Origin: Xiphydria camelus
Lineage: Eukaryota > Arthropoda > Insecta > Hymenoptera > Xiphydriidae
Assembly (NCBI GenBank): GCA_963678675.1
Contig: OY783201.1
Span: forward strand, 19,709,769 to 19,773,768
Direction: 5' to 3'
Length of the DNA stretch: 64,000 nt
This document shows positions 23,479-34,410 of the stretch, in pieces. Both the position numbers and the translations under genes were made by a program. Under the pieces are notes generated by a model that worked only from the letters and a program-made list of their open reading frames with translations, searched no databases and was not told the DNA's origin. How positions within the stretch are numbered: position 1 is the first letter of the stretch; each line of letters starts with the position of its first letter.

Positions 23479-24207
23479 TAGAGGAACTGGTCCGAATATG
23501 GGCTCTGTACTTAATTTGGGCCCCTGGTTTATTTACCTAACAAATAACGCTATTTATTTGAAGGTGAGTAAATTTGCCACACAAACATTGCCCGTTTATG
23601 TTTGTTTTCTGTTTACCAAAAATTTTGCAATGTAAGTTTAATTAGCTTGATTTTCATATTTTCTGATGTTCATAACTTCTTTTGCTTAATCTAATGGAAG
23701 GAAAGGTTAAAAATAAATTCTTGCACGTGTTCTCATCATATAAAAAATAGTATCTATGTTAATAACCTCATTTTTTAATTCATTGTGGAATGTGGGCCCC
23801 CTCTGTTAATTGAATATGGACAATGTTCCGGGACAGAGAAGAACGCCTATGTGCGATTTTTGTCACTACTTTGCAATATTTCTCTCATTTTTCACTTTAG
23901 AATATGTTTACATATACGTTCTTGTTCTTGAAAGAGTTTAGCTTTAGTTTTTTAAAGGGCCCATATTTGGTACCTACCTTCTGACTCAATTGAAGAAAGT
24001 TGCATCACTTTAAAAATTTTATTGTCACGTAAGTATATTATACCTATATATATTTCATATTTTTAGATAAACACATTTGGAGTTTTATTGCCAAGTCCTT
24101 ATACTACATGTAAACGTTTTTAAACATTATCTAAAAATAATAATAGCCAATTTATTACGAAAAAAAAAAAAAAAAAATGGGATCCCATATTCGGACCGAT
24201 TCCTCTA
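23479..24207. mobile_element. Element with TAGAGGAACTGGTCCGAATA ends, 729 bp
   Basis: The left end through GGTCCGAATATGGG is matched in reverse by CCCATATTCGGACCGATTCC at the right. The interior has GGGCCC words in several places and an A-run before the right end. No ORF. Confidence 0.75.
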
Positions 24208-24209
24208 CG

Positions 24210-25040
24210 TTACAGCAAATTATTTCGTCAGTAATAGCGCCTAATGCTCGACTTATCGCCCGATTCCAACAATAATTATTTTCTCTTTCTTATACAAATG
24301 TTTTAGTTTATAAAACAGGAGCGAGGGAAGAGAGGAAGGCAATAACAGACCCTTCGTATGATAAGTCCTCATAAATAGACCAATCGACCTATTTAGTGCT
24401 CAGCGATACTTTCAGTTGCCAAGCAATTCTCATTCGCAGACATTCAACCGACAATTTTTGTGAAACTTAAAAATTGTTTTCCGAAATTCTATTCCCTCCT
24501 GATAAAACTAGGTTTTCGGAGACATTCATTAAGCGTTGTGAAAATGCTTAATTTGACATCTACGATTGAGAATTGACAACGAGGAAAACTATAAACGAAC
24601 CGCTGCAACAGAGTCGGTCGCGCCGAAAAACGCTTCATCAACCTAGTTTTATATCCGCCGCACGTTTCCAGTTAGGTATTACGGAACGCAAATGCCATGG
24701 AGTAGAACAGTAAGCGGCAACAAGAAGTCTTTCGTTATAAACGACAATAATTAAAAAAATCATTCGTATTTCCAGGCCTCACAGCCCCTATTCATTTCAT
24801 TGTAGGGGAAATAGGAGAAATTTTGGCAAAAAAAAAGGGGGACAATTTAGATTAAAAAAGGAGAATTTCCAGAAATTAGGAACGTGCAGTGTTTTAAAAA
24901 TATTGCAATCCTTAAAATATACAATGAAACGCCAATATTTATTAAATAAATGAAGGACGTTTTTTGTAATTAAAAAATTTGTATTTTATGTTATGTAAGT
25001 TCAATCAGAGTACCGTAATCTGATTTAAGAAAAAAAACGA
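24210..25040. other. No gene recognised
   Basis: A segment at 24388-24470 (TTAGTGCTC, GTTGCCAAG) resembles 58560-58640, indicating a diverged dispersed repeat. The rest is AT-rich without coding signal. Confidence 0.45.
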
Positions 25041-25046
25041 TTTCGC

Positions 25047-25126
25047 TGCCTCAGAATTAGGTACAAGGTTCTATGTTACATAGAAGTTCTATGTACAATA
25101 ACATAGAACCTTATAATTCTGAGGCA
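25047..25126. repeat. Small palindrome, 80 bp
   Basis: TGCCTCAGAATTA at the left is mirrored by TAATTCTGAGGCA at the right, with inner AGGTTCTATGTTA pairs. This is a tiny foldback element or hairpin. Confidence 0.8.
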
Positions 25127-25439
25127 ACGATTTGTCAAATCTACAATAGTTTTCGTGTAAGAAACATTAATTCAACTAGATTATTAAATTTTACATGAAA
25201 TATTGATGTAGATAAATAAATTAGGGATCATAGTACGGTTTTAGTAAAAAAAAATAGGTCATTTTTGGACCTTTTTCACGTAATTCGAAACGATGAAGAC
25301 ACACTCAACTGAGAAGCTAAATAAAAGTTGGTTTCAAATGAAAAATATCGAGTTGCAAGAGAAAATAGAGAAAATCGCGAGATTTAGTATGAAAAGGGGG
25401 AAACTTAAAAAAATAAGGAGATAAATGGGAATAGGGGAC

Positions 25440-26200
25440 ACACCGTGAAGCGCCTGTATTTCGCACATAGGTACTCACGAACGAACCTCTCTCCGCTGCC
25501 CGTACCGTTCGCATCAGCACCCGCGCGATTCAACTTCACCTCTCGTTTGCACCGCGCACCGCGACGTAACCCAAAACCCACCCGACAGCCCGAGTCACAG
25601 AAACCACAACGAGGCGCGACCGCGCGTCACTTCCCAACGTCGTCCGATACTAGAAATGTTGCGAATACGACGCTGCAACGGTCTCTCGGGGGAGAAGACG
25701 GAGAAGGCGAGACGCACCGCACACACGCGAAATTCGTAGCCGCGCGCGGCGCGCGCGCTACTACCGAGCAGCCGGACGGCGAGAGGTGGCTAAACATTCG
25801 CGATACGCGGCTACTCGGGACTAGGACCGGCGCGCGAAGATCGGTAGTGAGGTGGAGCGAGATGTATCGTGCGTCGAAGATACCTTGGTCCGATGGAGGC
25901 TGGGACCCGGGGAAAAGAAGGTGCTCTAGGCAGGTTGTCTCGCGCAACTGCGGCCGTCGCGGGCAGCAAATTGCCTTCTTCCGGGCCTCATTACATCACT
26001 CTGTTACTCTGTTAACGCTCGCCGGAAACCCCTCTGCCTACCTCGTCTAAACTCCCGTATGTACTTATACACACACCGTTCCGATCCGCGGTGCGCCGCA
26101 GCGATAAGCGCGCGATCTCGTATGAAGAGAGAGAGGAAAGGAGCGTTGGGGCGGGGAGCGAGAGAGAGAGAGAAAGAGAGAGACGGGGTGGATAATTCAG
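25440..26200. promoter_or_regulatory. CpG island, likely promoter/5' UTR
   Basis: Strongly GC-rich with dense CG. A long plus-strand open frame (to 26050) and a minus-strand frame coexist, which is what few-stop GC DNA gives. The plus frame is Arg-rich, unstructured and lacks any known motif. A GA tract and a TATA-like region follow. A good donor (CTG|GTAAGT) lies at 26560 on the plus strand. Best read as a promoter or noncoding first exon. Confidence 0.4.
26159..26182. repeat. (GA)n microsatellite, interrupted
   Basis: GA units with one AAA interruption, read directly. Confidence 0.85.
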
Positions 26201-26647
26201 CGTTGATGAAGCTTTACGCTTTTGGGACCGAATTCAGTTGGACTCGGTGTGGACGATGCAAACGCGACTTGTGTAGATTTTGTAAAATTATGTTTCATGC
26301 CACAAGATACGTTCGGAGATACGGAAATAAAATTACACGTCTCTACTATACGTGATTTTGAACTTACTCGCAAGGAGAGAAACTTTAATCGCTATTATCT
26401 CGTTATCTATGCGCTTTTGACCTAAACCCTTATAGGACTTTATTGTAGATAAGAATGTAATCTTTAAAATAGTATAATGCGAATACGAATGTAATACGAA
26501 TTCTGGCCAAGAGCTCATGGGTAATCAGATAATGGCGATTCAAGTTTTTACCCTGGCTGGTAAGTTTAAGAAATTATACAATATGTACATATGTATATTG
26601 GCTCCGTTCATGAAAAACATAATAGAGCAGAGGACCTTGATTTTCCA

Positions 26648-27401
26648 AACCTCTGTTATTCGAACCACAACTTTCTCTCTAACCGAATGTTGTATTACCT
26701 ATCCGAACCACGGTTTGCTTAATTCAGATATTTTACTATTTAAACGTCGTCGGTTCAAAATTTTGAAAAATATACATCGTCGCACGTTACAATGTTGCAA
26801 ATGAAGTCAGCGTTTAAACGCATCTAAGCTCGTATCGCCTGTCAAGGCTTTTGTTCACTTGTACTTACACTTTTTTCTCAGCTTTTATTAGATCTTCGCA
26901 ACGCGTAGTCACAAATGTGTATGGATAATTTTTTTATTTATATCGTTGGCCATACTCTAAAAAAATTATGAATTTCATGAAAAAGGAACCCTAAACTAAA
27001 TATTCAATTTCTATATCTTGTAATAAATGTTTATAATTAAGAATATATGTACTGGAAAAGAAACGTATTTCATTACAATAAACATGTTTCTGGATAGTCC
27101 TAAGGGCACAATAATTTGATTTGAATACATACATACCACTTCGATCCAAGTAATATTGAAATTAATTAATAATACTTACGTCTAATCAATATTCGTTCTA
27201 ATCAAATAAATGTGCTCTTGGATCTATTCAAAAACACGTCTAATTGTGTGTGTGACTGGAGTAATTTTTCTTCTCAGTGTATATGGAGTGCATTATGTTA
27301 TATTTCAAAGATTGTTTTATTATAGAACATCTTCTCACAGATATCATGACGTTTCATTATCCGAACTAGGCGTGGGCCCAGTTGATTTGGATAATCGAGG
27401 T
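26648..27401. mobile_element. Possible pogo/Tigger-type MITE
   Basis: ACCTCTGTTATTCGAACCA at 26648 and TTGGATAATCGAGGT at 27387-27401 are diverged inverted repeats. Further ATCCGAAC words lie just inside both ends, as in pogo-type termini. The interior is non-coding. Assignment rests on end sequences only. Confidence 0.4.
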
Positions 27402-28651
27402 GCTACTATACTCTGTCTGACTATTTTTTGGTAGTACATATTCAGATAGCACAGAGAATTCTAAAAGAATTTCTCTTGAATTCTTGTATTTTAAAATGAG
27501 TTCTTTTACATGTATCAAAACAGACCTAGTTGTATTCTTTCTTATTGTTCAATGAGAAAACTCACTTTAATATCACCAAATGTGAGTTCATTTTCATACC
27601 CAGAATGAAGCCTCTCTATAAATCAAACGAAGTCCAAAAGTCTTCAGAAACTAGTCGCAAAGTATTCAAAAAGTTGTCTGAAATAATTCTTTTATCGTTT
27701 TACAAGAATGCTTTTTGATCGAAATCAAAGTGCGGTACAAGATTGCTTCGGCAACTAGTTTTGTTGCCATGAAAATATATAGAGATTTCAAAAATATAAG
27801 CCGAATTCTGTGGTGTATAAGGGAGGTGTCGACGAGGAAGAGTCTCACAATGTAGACGCTCTCTGAACAACATATTACATAGAAGACCAAGTCAGATATT
27901 CCTGATTGACGACATGTGTCAAGTTAAAACTGCTTAGAATTTTTAATGTTTTTATGTCAGATTAAGAAAAATCGTTTTTTACAAGTGTAAATTGCAAATG
28001 ATAAATCAAATTTAGATCATGGCATGACTTAAATTTGACGTTGTAAACAAATTTACGCAAAATTTAACTTGCCAAAGCACAGTCATGTCTAAAATTTACT
28101 TATTAATTCCAAACATGATTTCATCATTCAATTACATAAATAATAGTGCTAAGGGAGGACTCATAAAATACACACAGTTGCTGCACGCCGTGATCTAGGT
28201 TTTCGTTTAGTTTATAAGACATAGTTACATTATATGTCTGGCTGGGGAGGAATAGAGTTTCCAACAGATCATCCTGTATAAGTACTGTCTCTCGTATGTC
28301 TGCTATCTGAAATCAGTTAGGCCGCGAGAGAGGAGGACTCGGTGTCGACCAAGCCTTTTATCAGATCATTCTGCACTTCTACTCATGAGAAAGGCTATAA
28401 GCTCTTTCTGAACTCTTTGTGAACAGAAAAGACGAACTCTCTTGAAGAATCCGTAAGAAGTGTAAAAGTATTCTTATATTATAATCTTTCTGCGTTCTAA
28501 AATAAAGAGGTTTCCAATAAGGGCGTCAGAACTTTTAAATGTAATACCGGTAATATTGCTTGACATGTGAAGATCAAACGTCAATGGCTGAGTCCAGTAG
28601 TGGGCAATTAATCATGGAAAAGTACACAATTCAACAACGCGAGTAGAAATT

Positions 28652-29557
28652 AGTCACACAAAAAAAAGTGGGGTATACTTTTGATGCGATTTATGTTATC
28701 CGTAGTAATTCTGCCTCCTGTGTGATCACGAATCAGGTGTCAAAATTTGGCTATCACATCTATTTTTTTTAATCTCAAAAAACCAGCCAGAGATCATGAT
28801 TTTCAAAAAGTTAATGGACTTAAACCAAATTCGGTATAGGGAATTTTTTGGTCGCTGATCACGAATCTAAAGTCGAAATTCAAAAATTCAAAATGGCGGA
28901 TCCAATATGGCGGACGAGTTTTTCGAAAATCGACGGTTTCATGCCAAATTTGGTATAGGGATGTTTTTTGGGTCGCTGATCGCGAATCTGACGTCAGATT
29001 TCAACAATTCAAGATGGCGGATCCAATATGACGAACGAGATTTTCGAAAATTTTGAATTTTTTCAAATATAACTTCACATTTGTAATCAGCGCCTGAAAA
29101 AAAAACCATACCAAATTTGGCATGAATCCGTCGATTTTCGAAAATCTCGTCCGCCATATTGGATTCGCCATCTTGAATTTTTGAAATCCGACTTCAGATT
29201 CGTCATCAGCGACCCAAAACAACCCCCTTTACCGAATTTGGTTTAAGTCCATTAACTTTTTGAAAATCATGAACTCTGGCTGGTTTTTTGAGATTAAAAA
29301 AAATGTGATGTGATAGCCAAATTTTGACACCGGATTCGTGATCAGGAGGCAAAATTACTACAGGTAACATATATCGCATCAAAAGTATACCCCTCTTCTT
29401 TGTGTGTGTGTCTGTGCATAGTTTTTTGAGGTTAGAAAAAAATTGTGATGTGATGGCCAAATTTTGACACCTGATTCGTGATTAGGAGGCAAAATTACTA
29501 CGGATAACATATATCGCGTCAAAAGTATACCCCACTTTTTATTTTTTTTGTGACTGT
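28652..29557. mobile_element. Large foldback element in mariner
   Basis: Two arms of about 370 bp mirror each other around 29050. The terminal ~130 bp of the right arm is present twice (29285-29410 and 29422-29557). Words include GGTCGCTGATCACGAATCT, AAAATGGCGGATCCAATAT and TTTCGAAAAT. The central module recurs inside the foldback at 51804-52793 although the outer arms differ. Chance open frames only. Confidence 0.88.
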
Positions 29558-29668
29558 GTTATTCGTATTTACTATCAAAATGAGTGTTCGGTTCGCCGGA
29601 CATTTTGAGCATGACGAGTAATTTATGGTCAATATAATCGACCAACGAAGCGGTCTATTTACCGTCTG

Positions 29669-29728
29669 GTGGACGGAAATATGGACATAAACAATGTTTT
29701 TTTCCAACAAGACGATGCCACTTGCTAC

Positions 29729-29824
<96 letters not shown>

Positions 29825-30133
29825 CGTGAGACAATCTCTTTATTACACGAAAAGTTTCCGGGACGCGTTATTTCGAGAAATGCTGATGTAAACTGGCCAC
29901 CAAAGTCGTGCGACCTTACACCCTTGGACTATTTTCTATGGGATTATGTGAAATCTCTAGTTTACAGAAATAAGCCCCGAACAATTAAAAACCTTACACG
30001 GAACATTCAACGCGCCATTGAAAACATACCACGTGATATGTGTCAAAAAGTAGTGGAGAATTGGGCCTCCAGAGTGCACGAAACTAGACGAAGTCGGAGA
30101 GGTCATTTAAACAACATTATTTTCAAAACATAA
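29669..30133 (+). pseudogene. mariner-like transposase, C-terminal half with TG repeat
   Basis: After VDGNMDINNVFFQQDDATC, which holds the second catalytic Asp region, the frame runs through a 46-unit TG repeat read as alternating Val/Cys. It then continues with ARETISLLHEKFPGRVISRN, VNWPPKSCDLTPLDYFLW (third catalytic Asp), and a normal C-terminus ending HLNNIIFKT. The family normally reads His-Thr-Ala-Arg at the repeat site, so 90 extra bases were gained without losing frame. The N-terminal half is missing. It was a cut-and-paste transposase and is no longer functional. Confidence 0.85.
29731..29822. repeat. (TG)46 microsatellite inside transposase frame
   Basis: 92 bases of uninterrupted TG starting right after ACAC in the transposase frame. 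Confidence 0.97.
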
Positions 30134-30350
30134 TGTCAGAGATAGTTCTTAAAAATGAATAAAAGATTAATGGCTTATCACTTGTAGTTATCATTGTGTA
30201 GTTTAAAGTTCTGAGACGCCCTTATGGAAAACCCTTTATAATTCTCTTTCAACTCTTTATGAGTATAAATAACGAATTCCTTAAGAAGGCTGCAGATTGA
30301 ATTTTTTAGAACTCTTTTTTTGTTTACTCGTGCTATCTGGATATGTATTG

Positions 30351-30583
30351 TACACCGGTGGTCAATGATTCTGATCGACCGCTTTGGATGACGGTACTTT
30401 TATCGAATCGATCGTAACTATAATAAAAGATTCGAATGAATCTAGTGTTTTGGCATGAAGGCTAAATTTGATTGGTGCTCCATGGCGAAACAAGAAGATC
30501 CGCTCGACCGTTCAACTACGGTCGACTCAATTGAAGTACCGTTACTCAAAGTGGGTCGATCAAAATCTTTGACCGCAGGTGTA
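30351..30583. mobile_element. MITE, 233 bp, intact copy
   Basis: TACACCGGTGGTCAATGATT at the left and TTTGACCGCAGGTGTA at the right are inverted ends, with GATCGACC/GGTCGATC just inside. A truncated copy lies at 7455-7654. Confidence 0.8.
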
Positions 30584-30646
30584 CATGAAGCCTGTCCTGT
30601 GTCGTCTGGTTAAACTTCGCGTCTCTGCATATGTACTAACACACAT

Positions 30647-32150
30647 AATTGAAGAGTGTAACTTCTAATTAGTCTAAGTGCCAATTTAATGAAATTTTGA
30701 ATTTTGTTGTGAAAAGTGTCTATGTGCCAAGGCCAATGTTCCCTTAAATACGCTAAGTGCCCTTTGAAGTTAAGATGTTTCATATGAATAAAGCTTATTT
30801 TTACATTAAAGTCTTTTATCTTTTAATTCAAACTAGACCATTTGCACGCGCAAGCGCGCGCTTAAAACGAATTTCATAACGACATTTACGATTTCCATGA
30901 TCGTGAGTTATAAGGTGTAATTTGGATTATATTAGCTATTTTGAATATAAAAACATAGAACGACTGCGGGGAGGCTTCTTCCTGATAACAATAATTAGAA
31001 ATCTCCATATAATTTAGTTGGTAGAGTAGATTTCCTGATTTTTTCATAAAACTGCTAATATCTCAAAACGATTGCAAAATAACGAAATATTTCTTTTGTA
31101 AAGATTAATCATTACATTTCTTATATATAAAATATTAAGTAAAATAATGTGAAAATTTTATCATTCACAAAAAATATGCGCTAAATTAAAATTGCAGTTT
31201 ATATTTTTAATTAAATATTTGTTAATATGATTGATTAATTAATAATTCCAAAAATAATTTTTTACCCGATTTATTCATTTTATTAAACTAAAATAAGCAA
31301 GAAGCAAGGCGCAAATGAAGGGGGATAAGGAAGGGAAGCAGAGAAATCCAAAGGTCACACAATAAAATGTTAATATCACGTACACACATGTGCAACTGGT
31401 ATCGTTTTTATAATGATTTTGTCTAATTGATACTCTGTTCTTCTTCGTTACTACTTACGTTAGTTTCGGAATCATATCATTCTTTATAAACATCATTTTT
31501 GACAGCATTATTTCGTCTTTGATTGCCTAAATAAAACCGTCGGTTTTGCACGTCGTTCCAAAATTCAGACGAATAAAAACGACAGAGAAAAACGAGGTGT
31601 GTTGGCTCAACCGACTTCGTTTTTCTGTTTAACGTGTCTAACCGTCTGTTAAAAACGACAGAGAAGAACGAGGTGTGTAAGGCCCTTTAAAAGATTGCTT
31701 AGTCCGAAGTGAGTCCTTTTTTTAAACTGATAAACGCAACGTGAAATGAGTCGTGTATACTTCTGTTTGTTTTGTTTTGAGAAATGGGCATTCGTGAGAA
31801 ATAATCTTATGTCATTCGCGCGCGCGCGGCTGTGTCTGGATAATAATGTCAATTATTATATTCTTAATTCAACACTAATTTTATCAAATTGAATTTCCCG
31901 GCTTTAACTATCGAATACTATATTGATTATTAACTAACCAATTTACTTCAACACTAATTTTATCAAATTGAATTTCCCCGCTTTAACTATCGAATACTAT
32001 ATCGATATCGATTATCAACCAACCAATGGCGGTAGGTGACCACGACTTTCGATTATATCGCGTTGGATTTTATTAGATAGGACAATTTATATCACTAAAC
32101 GCTATAAATGATTTTTGGCACATAGCCTAATTAGAAGTTACACTTCAATT
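30647..32150. mobile_element. Element with AATTGAAGTGTAACTTCTAA-type ends, ~1.5 kb
   Basis: AATTGAAGAGTGTAACTTCT followed by AATTAGTCTAAGTGCC at the left is the reverse complement of 32114-32150. The interior holds a repeat also present at 22376, a duplicated AAAACGACAGAGAA motif (31577, 31652) and a 79-bp tandem duplication. No ORF of its own. Confidence 0.65.
31869..32026. repeat. 79-bp tandem duplication
   Basis: TCAACACTAATTTTATCAAA onwards repeats at a 79-bp spacing (31869 and 31948) with few changes. Confidence 0.9.
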
Positions 32151-32203
32151 ACGAAGCGTAGTGGTGATAGAGGGACCAATACTCTATTCGTGTCTAGGTA
32201 AAT

Positions 32204-32206
<3 letters not shown>

Positions 32207-32235
<29 letters not shown>
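32207..32235. repeat. (GA)n microsatellite
   Basis: About 14 GA units, read directly. Confidence 0.95.
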
Positions 32236-32237
<2 letters not shown>

Positions 32238-32429
32238 CTGTTCAGCCGGAGAATGGGGGATGCGCTGCCGGTAGGGAAATAGAGAAATTATTCCGGTTCC
32301 GTGTACATACCCAAATACAACCAAATTCAACAGTCCGTAGATTTTAGTAAATTTTAAAGGAATTTAATATCTACTGTCAAATCTACTGACTGTAGTAACC
32401 GCCTACGATAGCATTTGTGATGGTCCACT

Positions 32430-32540
32430 ATAGGGTACCCTGGTAAAAATTGAAACCAGGCGTGACCGGGTTCCCGGACAATTTTTCGATCTCTGACCGG
32501 ATATAGGTCGGAAAGTCTAGTCAGACGACGCGTCATCAGC
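32430..32540. repeat. GC-rich degenerate repeat fragment
   Basis: TACCCTGGTAAAAATTGAAA at 32437 is the reverse complement of the end of the tandem repeat at 38645-38665, so these look like opposite termini of one family. ACCGGG/CCCGG words follow. Confidence 0.5.
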
Positions 32541-32562
32541 AAAGGGCAATAAATATGCAAAA

Positions 32563-32684
32563 CAAATTATTTATTATGTTTTTTATATGCCAAATTAAAT
32601 ATCTAGGTACCTAAATGTAAGAGAATTCCCTTACACATTTCTATGTAGGTAATTTAGCATATAAAAAGCATAATAAAGAATTTG
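32563..32684. repeat. Palindrome, 122 bp
   Basis: CAAATTATTTATTATG at the left pairs with CATAATAAAGAATTTG at the right. Pairing continues through TTTTTATATGC to an apex near 32625. Confidence 0.85.
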
Positions 32685-32699
32685 TGGATTCTCTTTTTG

Positions 32700-33780
32700 T
32701 CATATATCAAGTCTGTCGGTCATCTTTTGGCTTATTCAATGAATTAAATTTTTTCTGGCCGCGTCGGAGCGTGATCACGAACTTCTGAATATGAAGCTCG
32801 TATCTTTTTCGGTGAACTACTTGTAACATAACCCAGCTAGCAAAGTTGTTCTATAAATTTAGAGCAATAGGAGTTTTATATTCTGTTAATATTTTATAGT
32901 TGTATCTAGAGCACTGAATTGTTGCATTAATGTGGCACATGAGACTATTTTGCCTTCAGAAACTGAATGTTTTTTAAATTTATTGCAAGAACGTTCTTAG
33001 AGCATAATTATAGAGCATTTATAAGATAACTTCTAATGTAGCCCTATAAGTGTTGTAAGAGAACGTTTTGAAAATCTTAGAACAAACATTGCTCTATAAC
33101 TGGAAAAAAATTTGCTGTGCGTTTTTTCTTACGATTTTTATAGAACATGAAATTGCTAGCTGTGTGTGGGAAGATGTTAGCTTCACTACGAAACGGGGGT
33201 GTACGCTACATGTCTGGTGATTTTATTAGCATGCTTAAACAAATGCTCTCTCTCTTAGCATATCATTAAAAAATTTAATAATATATTACGTATTTTAGTA
33301 AGATTTTCCTTAAAGGGTTATAGTTGAGATATAATAAGGAAATCCATGGCGGGGTTCCACGATATATCCCATATAGAAATTCTTTAAAGGCTGTAATTGG
33401 GCCTCTATTAAGTACCCTGAAATTGACGAGGTTCTGATCGGGAACCTTAGTAGGTGCCCGATAGGGTATGTCCCACTTTATTTGTCGGGGCCTTTAAAGG
33501 CTACGCCATGGGTGATGCATTACTTGGATTACCCTGGTCAGGCCTTTGTCAGGCTACCAACGCAATAATTCTGATGTGGAAGCCCTGGTAATGCCTATAT
33601 GGGGCCAAATTAAAAGTGTGTGACATGCTCTGTAGAGGCCCGATCAAACTATTTCTACACGGGATATCCCCCTGGCCCAAAATTGTATTCCCTGTCGAAA
33701 TTTAATTGCAATTTTGTTAGGGAAACTCGATTATTTCCTTTGATGGCTCTGGCAGAATCCGTAACGCCGGAAGTACCTAT
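32700..33780. other. No gene; GC-richer degenerate repeat at 33340-33620
   Basis: The first part is AT-rich and featureless. At 33340-33620, words such as GGGCCTCTATTAAGTACCC, GGGAACC and CCCTGGTCAGG recur in the style of the degenerate repeat family. The open frame at 33620-33820 is not recognised. Confidence 0.4.
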
Positions 33781-34153
33781 ACAGCATGTCCGAGAGCAAA
33801 GTATACAAAGGGACCCGTAGTTTTATGTTGATTGCCGTAGTACATTTTCGAGATTGAAATTGCGCATGTGCAATTTTTCGTGCAAATAGTATATATGAGG
33901 AGCACAGTTCCAAAACTCATTTAGTCCATTCGCAGTTTGTCTTATAATCGCTAAACTATTAGCAATTATAGGACAAACTGCGAATGGACTAAACGAGTTT
34001 TGGAACTGTGCTCCTCATATGGAGCATCTGACAGCATGTGTCACGTAATCGAAATATTGCGCTTACGCAGTTTCAATTTCGAAAATATACTTACTACGGC
34101 AATCAACATAAATCTACGGGTCCCTTTGCACACTCTGTACTCGGACATACTGT
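33781..34153. mobile_element. Foldback MITE, ~373 bp
   Basis: ACAGCATGTCCGAG at the left is mirrored at the right end (CTCGGACATACTGT). Long inner blocks such as GTTTGTCCTATAATTGC pair around an apex at about 33960. The right arm has about 25 extra bases near 34025. Confidence 0.88.
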
Positions 34154-34161
34154 TGTAATAA

Positions 34162-34287
34162 AATGGTGGCGAGTACTTCCGCTGCACAGAAGTACATAGG
34201 ATCATGGATATGTCTTATGGTAGGTCGAAAGCGGATCCATATCCACATTCCTATGTACTTCTGTGCAGCGAAGTACTCGGCACCAAT
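34162..34287. mobile_element. Palindromic MITE, ~126 bp
   Basis: GTACTTCCGCTGCACAGAAG at the left pairs with CTTCTGTGCAGCGAAGTAC at the right, plus GGATCATGGATATG/CATATCCACATTCC in the stem. It begins ATGGTGGC and ends GGCACCAAT. Confidence 0.88.
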
Positions 34288-34360
34288 TTACCGGTGCTTG
34301 AACCAGATGATCAGAGTATCAGTAATCGGGTATTTGTTCTACGAAAGTAAAACACAGAGT

Positions 34361-34370
34361 TACGAGGACA

Positions 34371-34375
<5 letters not shown>
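34361..34375. repeat. LINE target-site duplication, copy 1
   Basis: TACGAGGACAAAGTA, identical to 35516-35530. Confidence 0.93.

Positions 34376-34410
<35 letters not shown>

Larger units (their letters stand above)
28510..30232 (+). mobile_element. mariner-like element with nested foldback
   Basis: Ends TTTCCAATAAGGGCGTC and GACGCCCTTATGGAAAA are inverted repeats, extended by AGAACTTTTAAA. The 5' end of a transposase (MEKYTIQQRE then stop) lies near 28615. The frame is cut by the foldback at 28652-29557. It resumes with YGQYNRPTKRS and then joins directly to the C-terminal half, so the middle, including the first catalytic Asp, has been lost. Confidence 0.8.
27434..30352. mobile_element. 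Outer element of a three-level nest
   Basis: The left end GTACATATTCAGATAGCAC is mirrored at 30330-30352 (GTGCTATCTGGATATGTATT), and TTCTAAAAGAATT-like sequence follows inside each end. The element's own sequence is split by the mariner at 28510-30232. AGAACTCTTT/AAAGAGTT words recur near both ends. No transposase of its own remains. Confidence 0.6.

Noticed and set aside
25445..26050. 201-codon plus-strand frame as a protein gene
   Set aside because: It begins at a non-ATG codon, lies in CpG-rich DNA where stops are rare, overlaps a minus-strand frame, and has no motif or domain-like pattern.
27210..27434. 74-codon frame with a hydrophobic segment as a membrane protein
   Set aside because: It overlaps the end of a possible pogo-type MITE, has no conserved motif, and hydrophobic runs are common in AT-rich chance frames.
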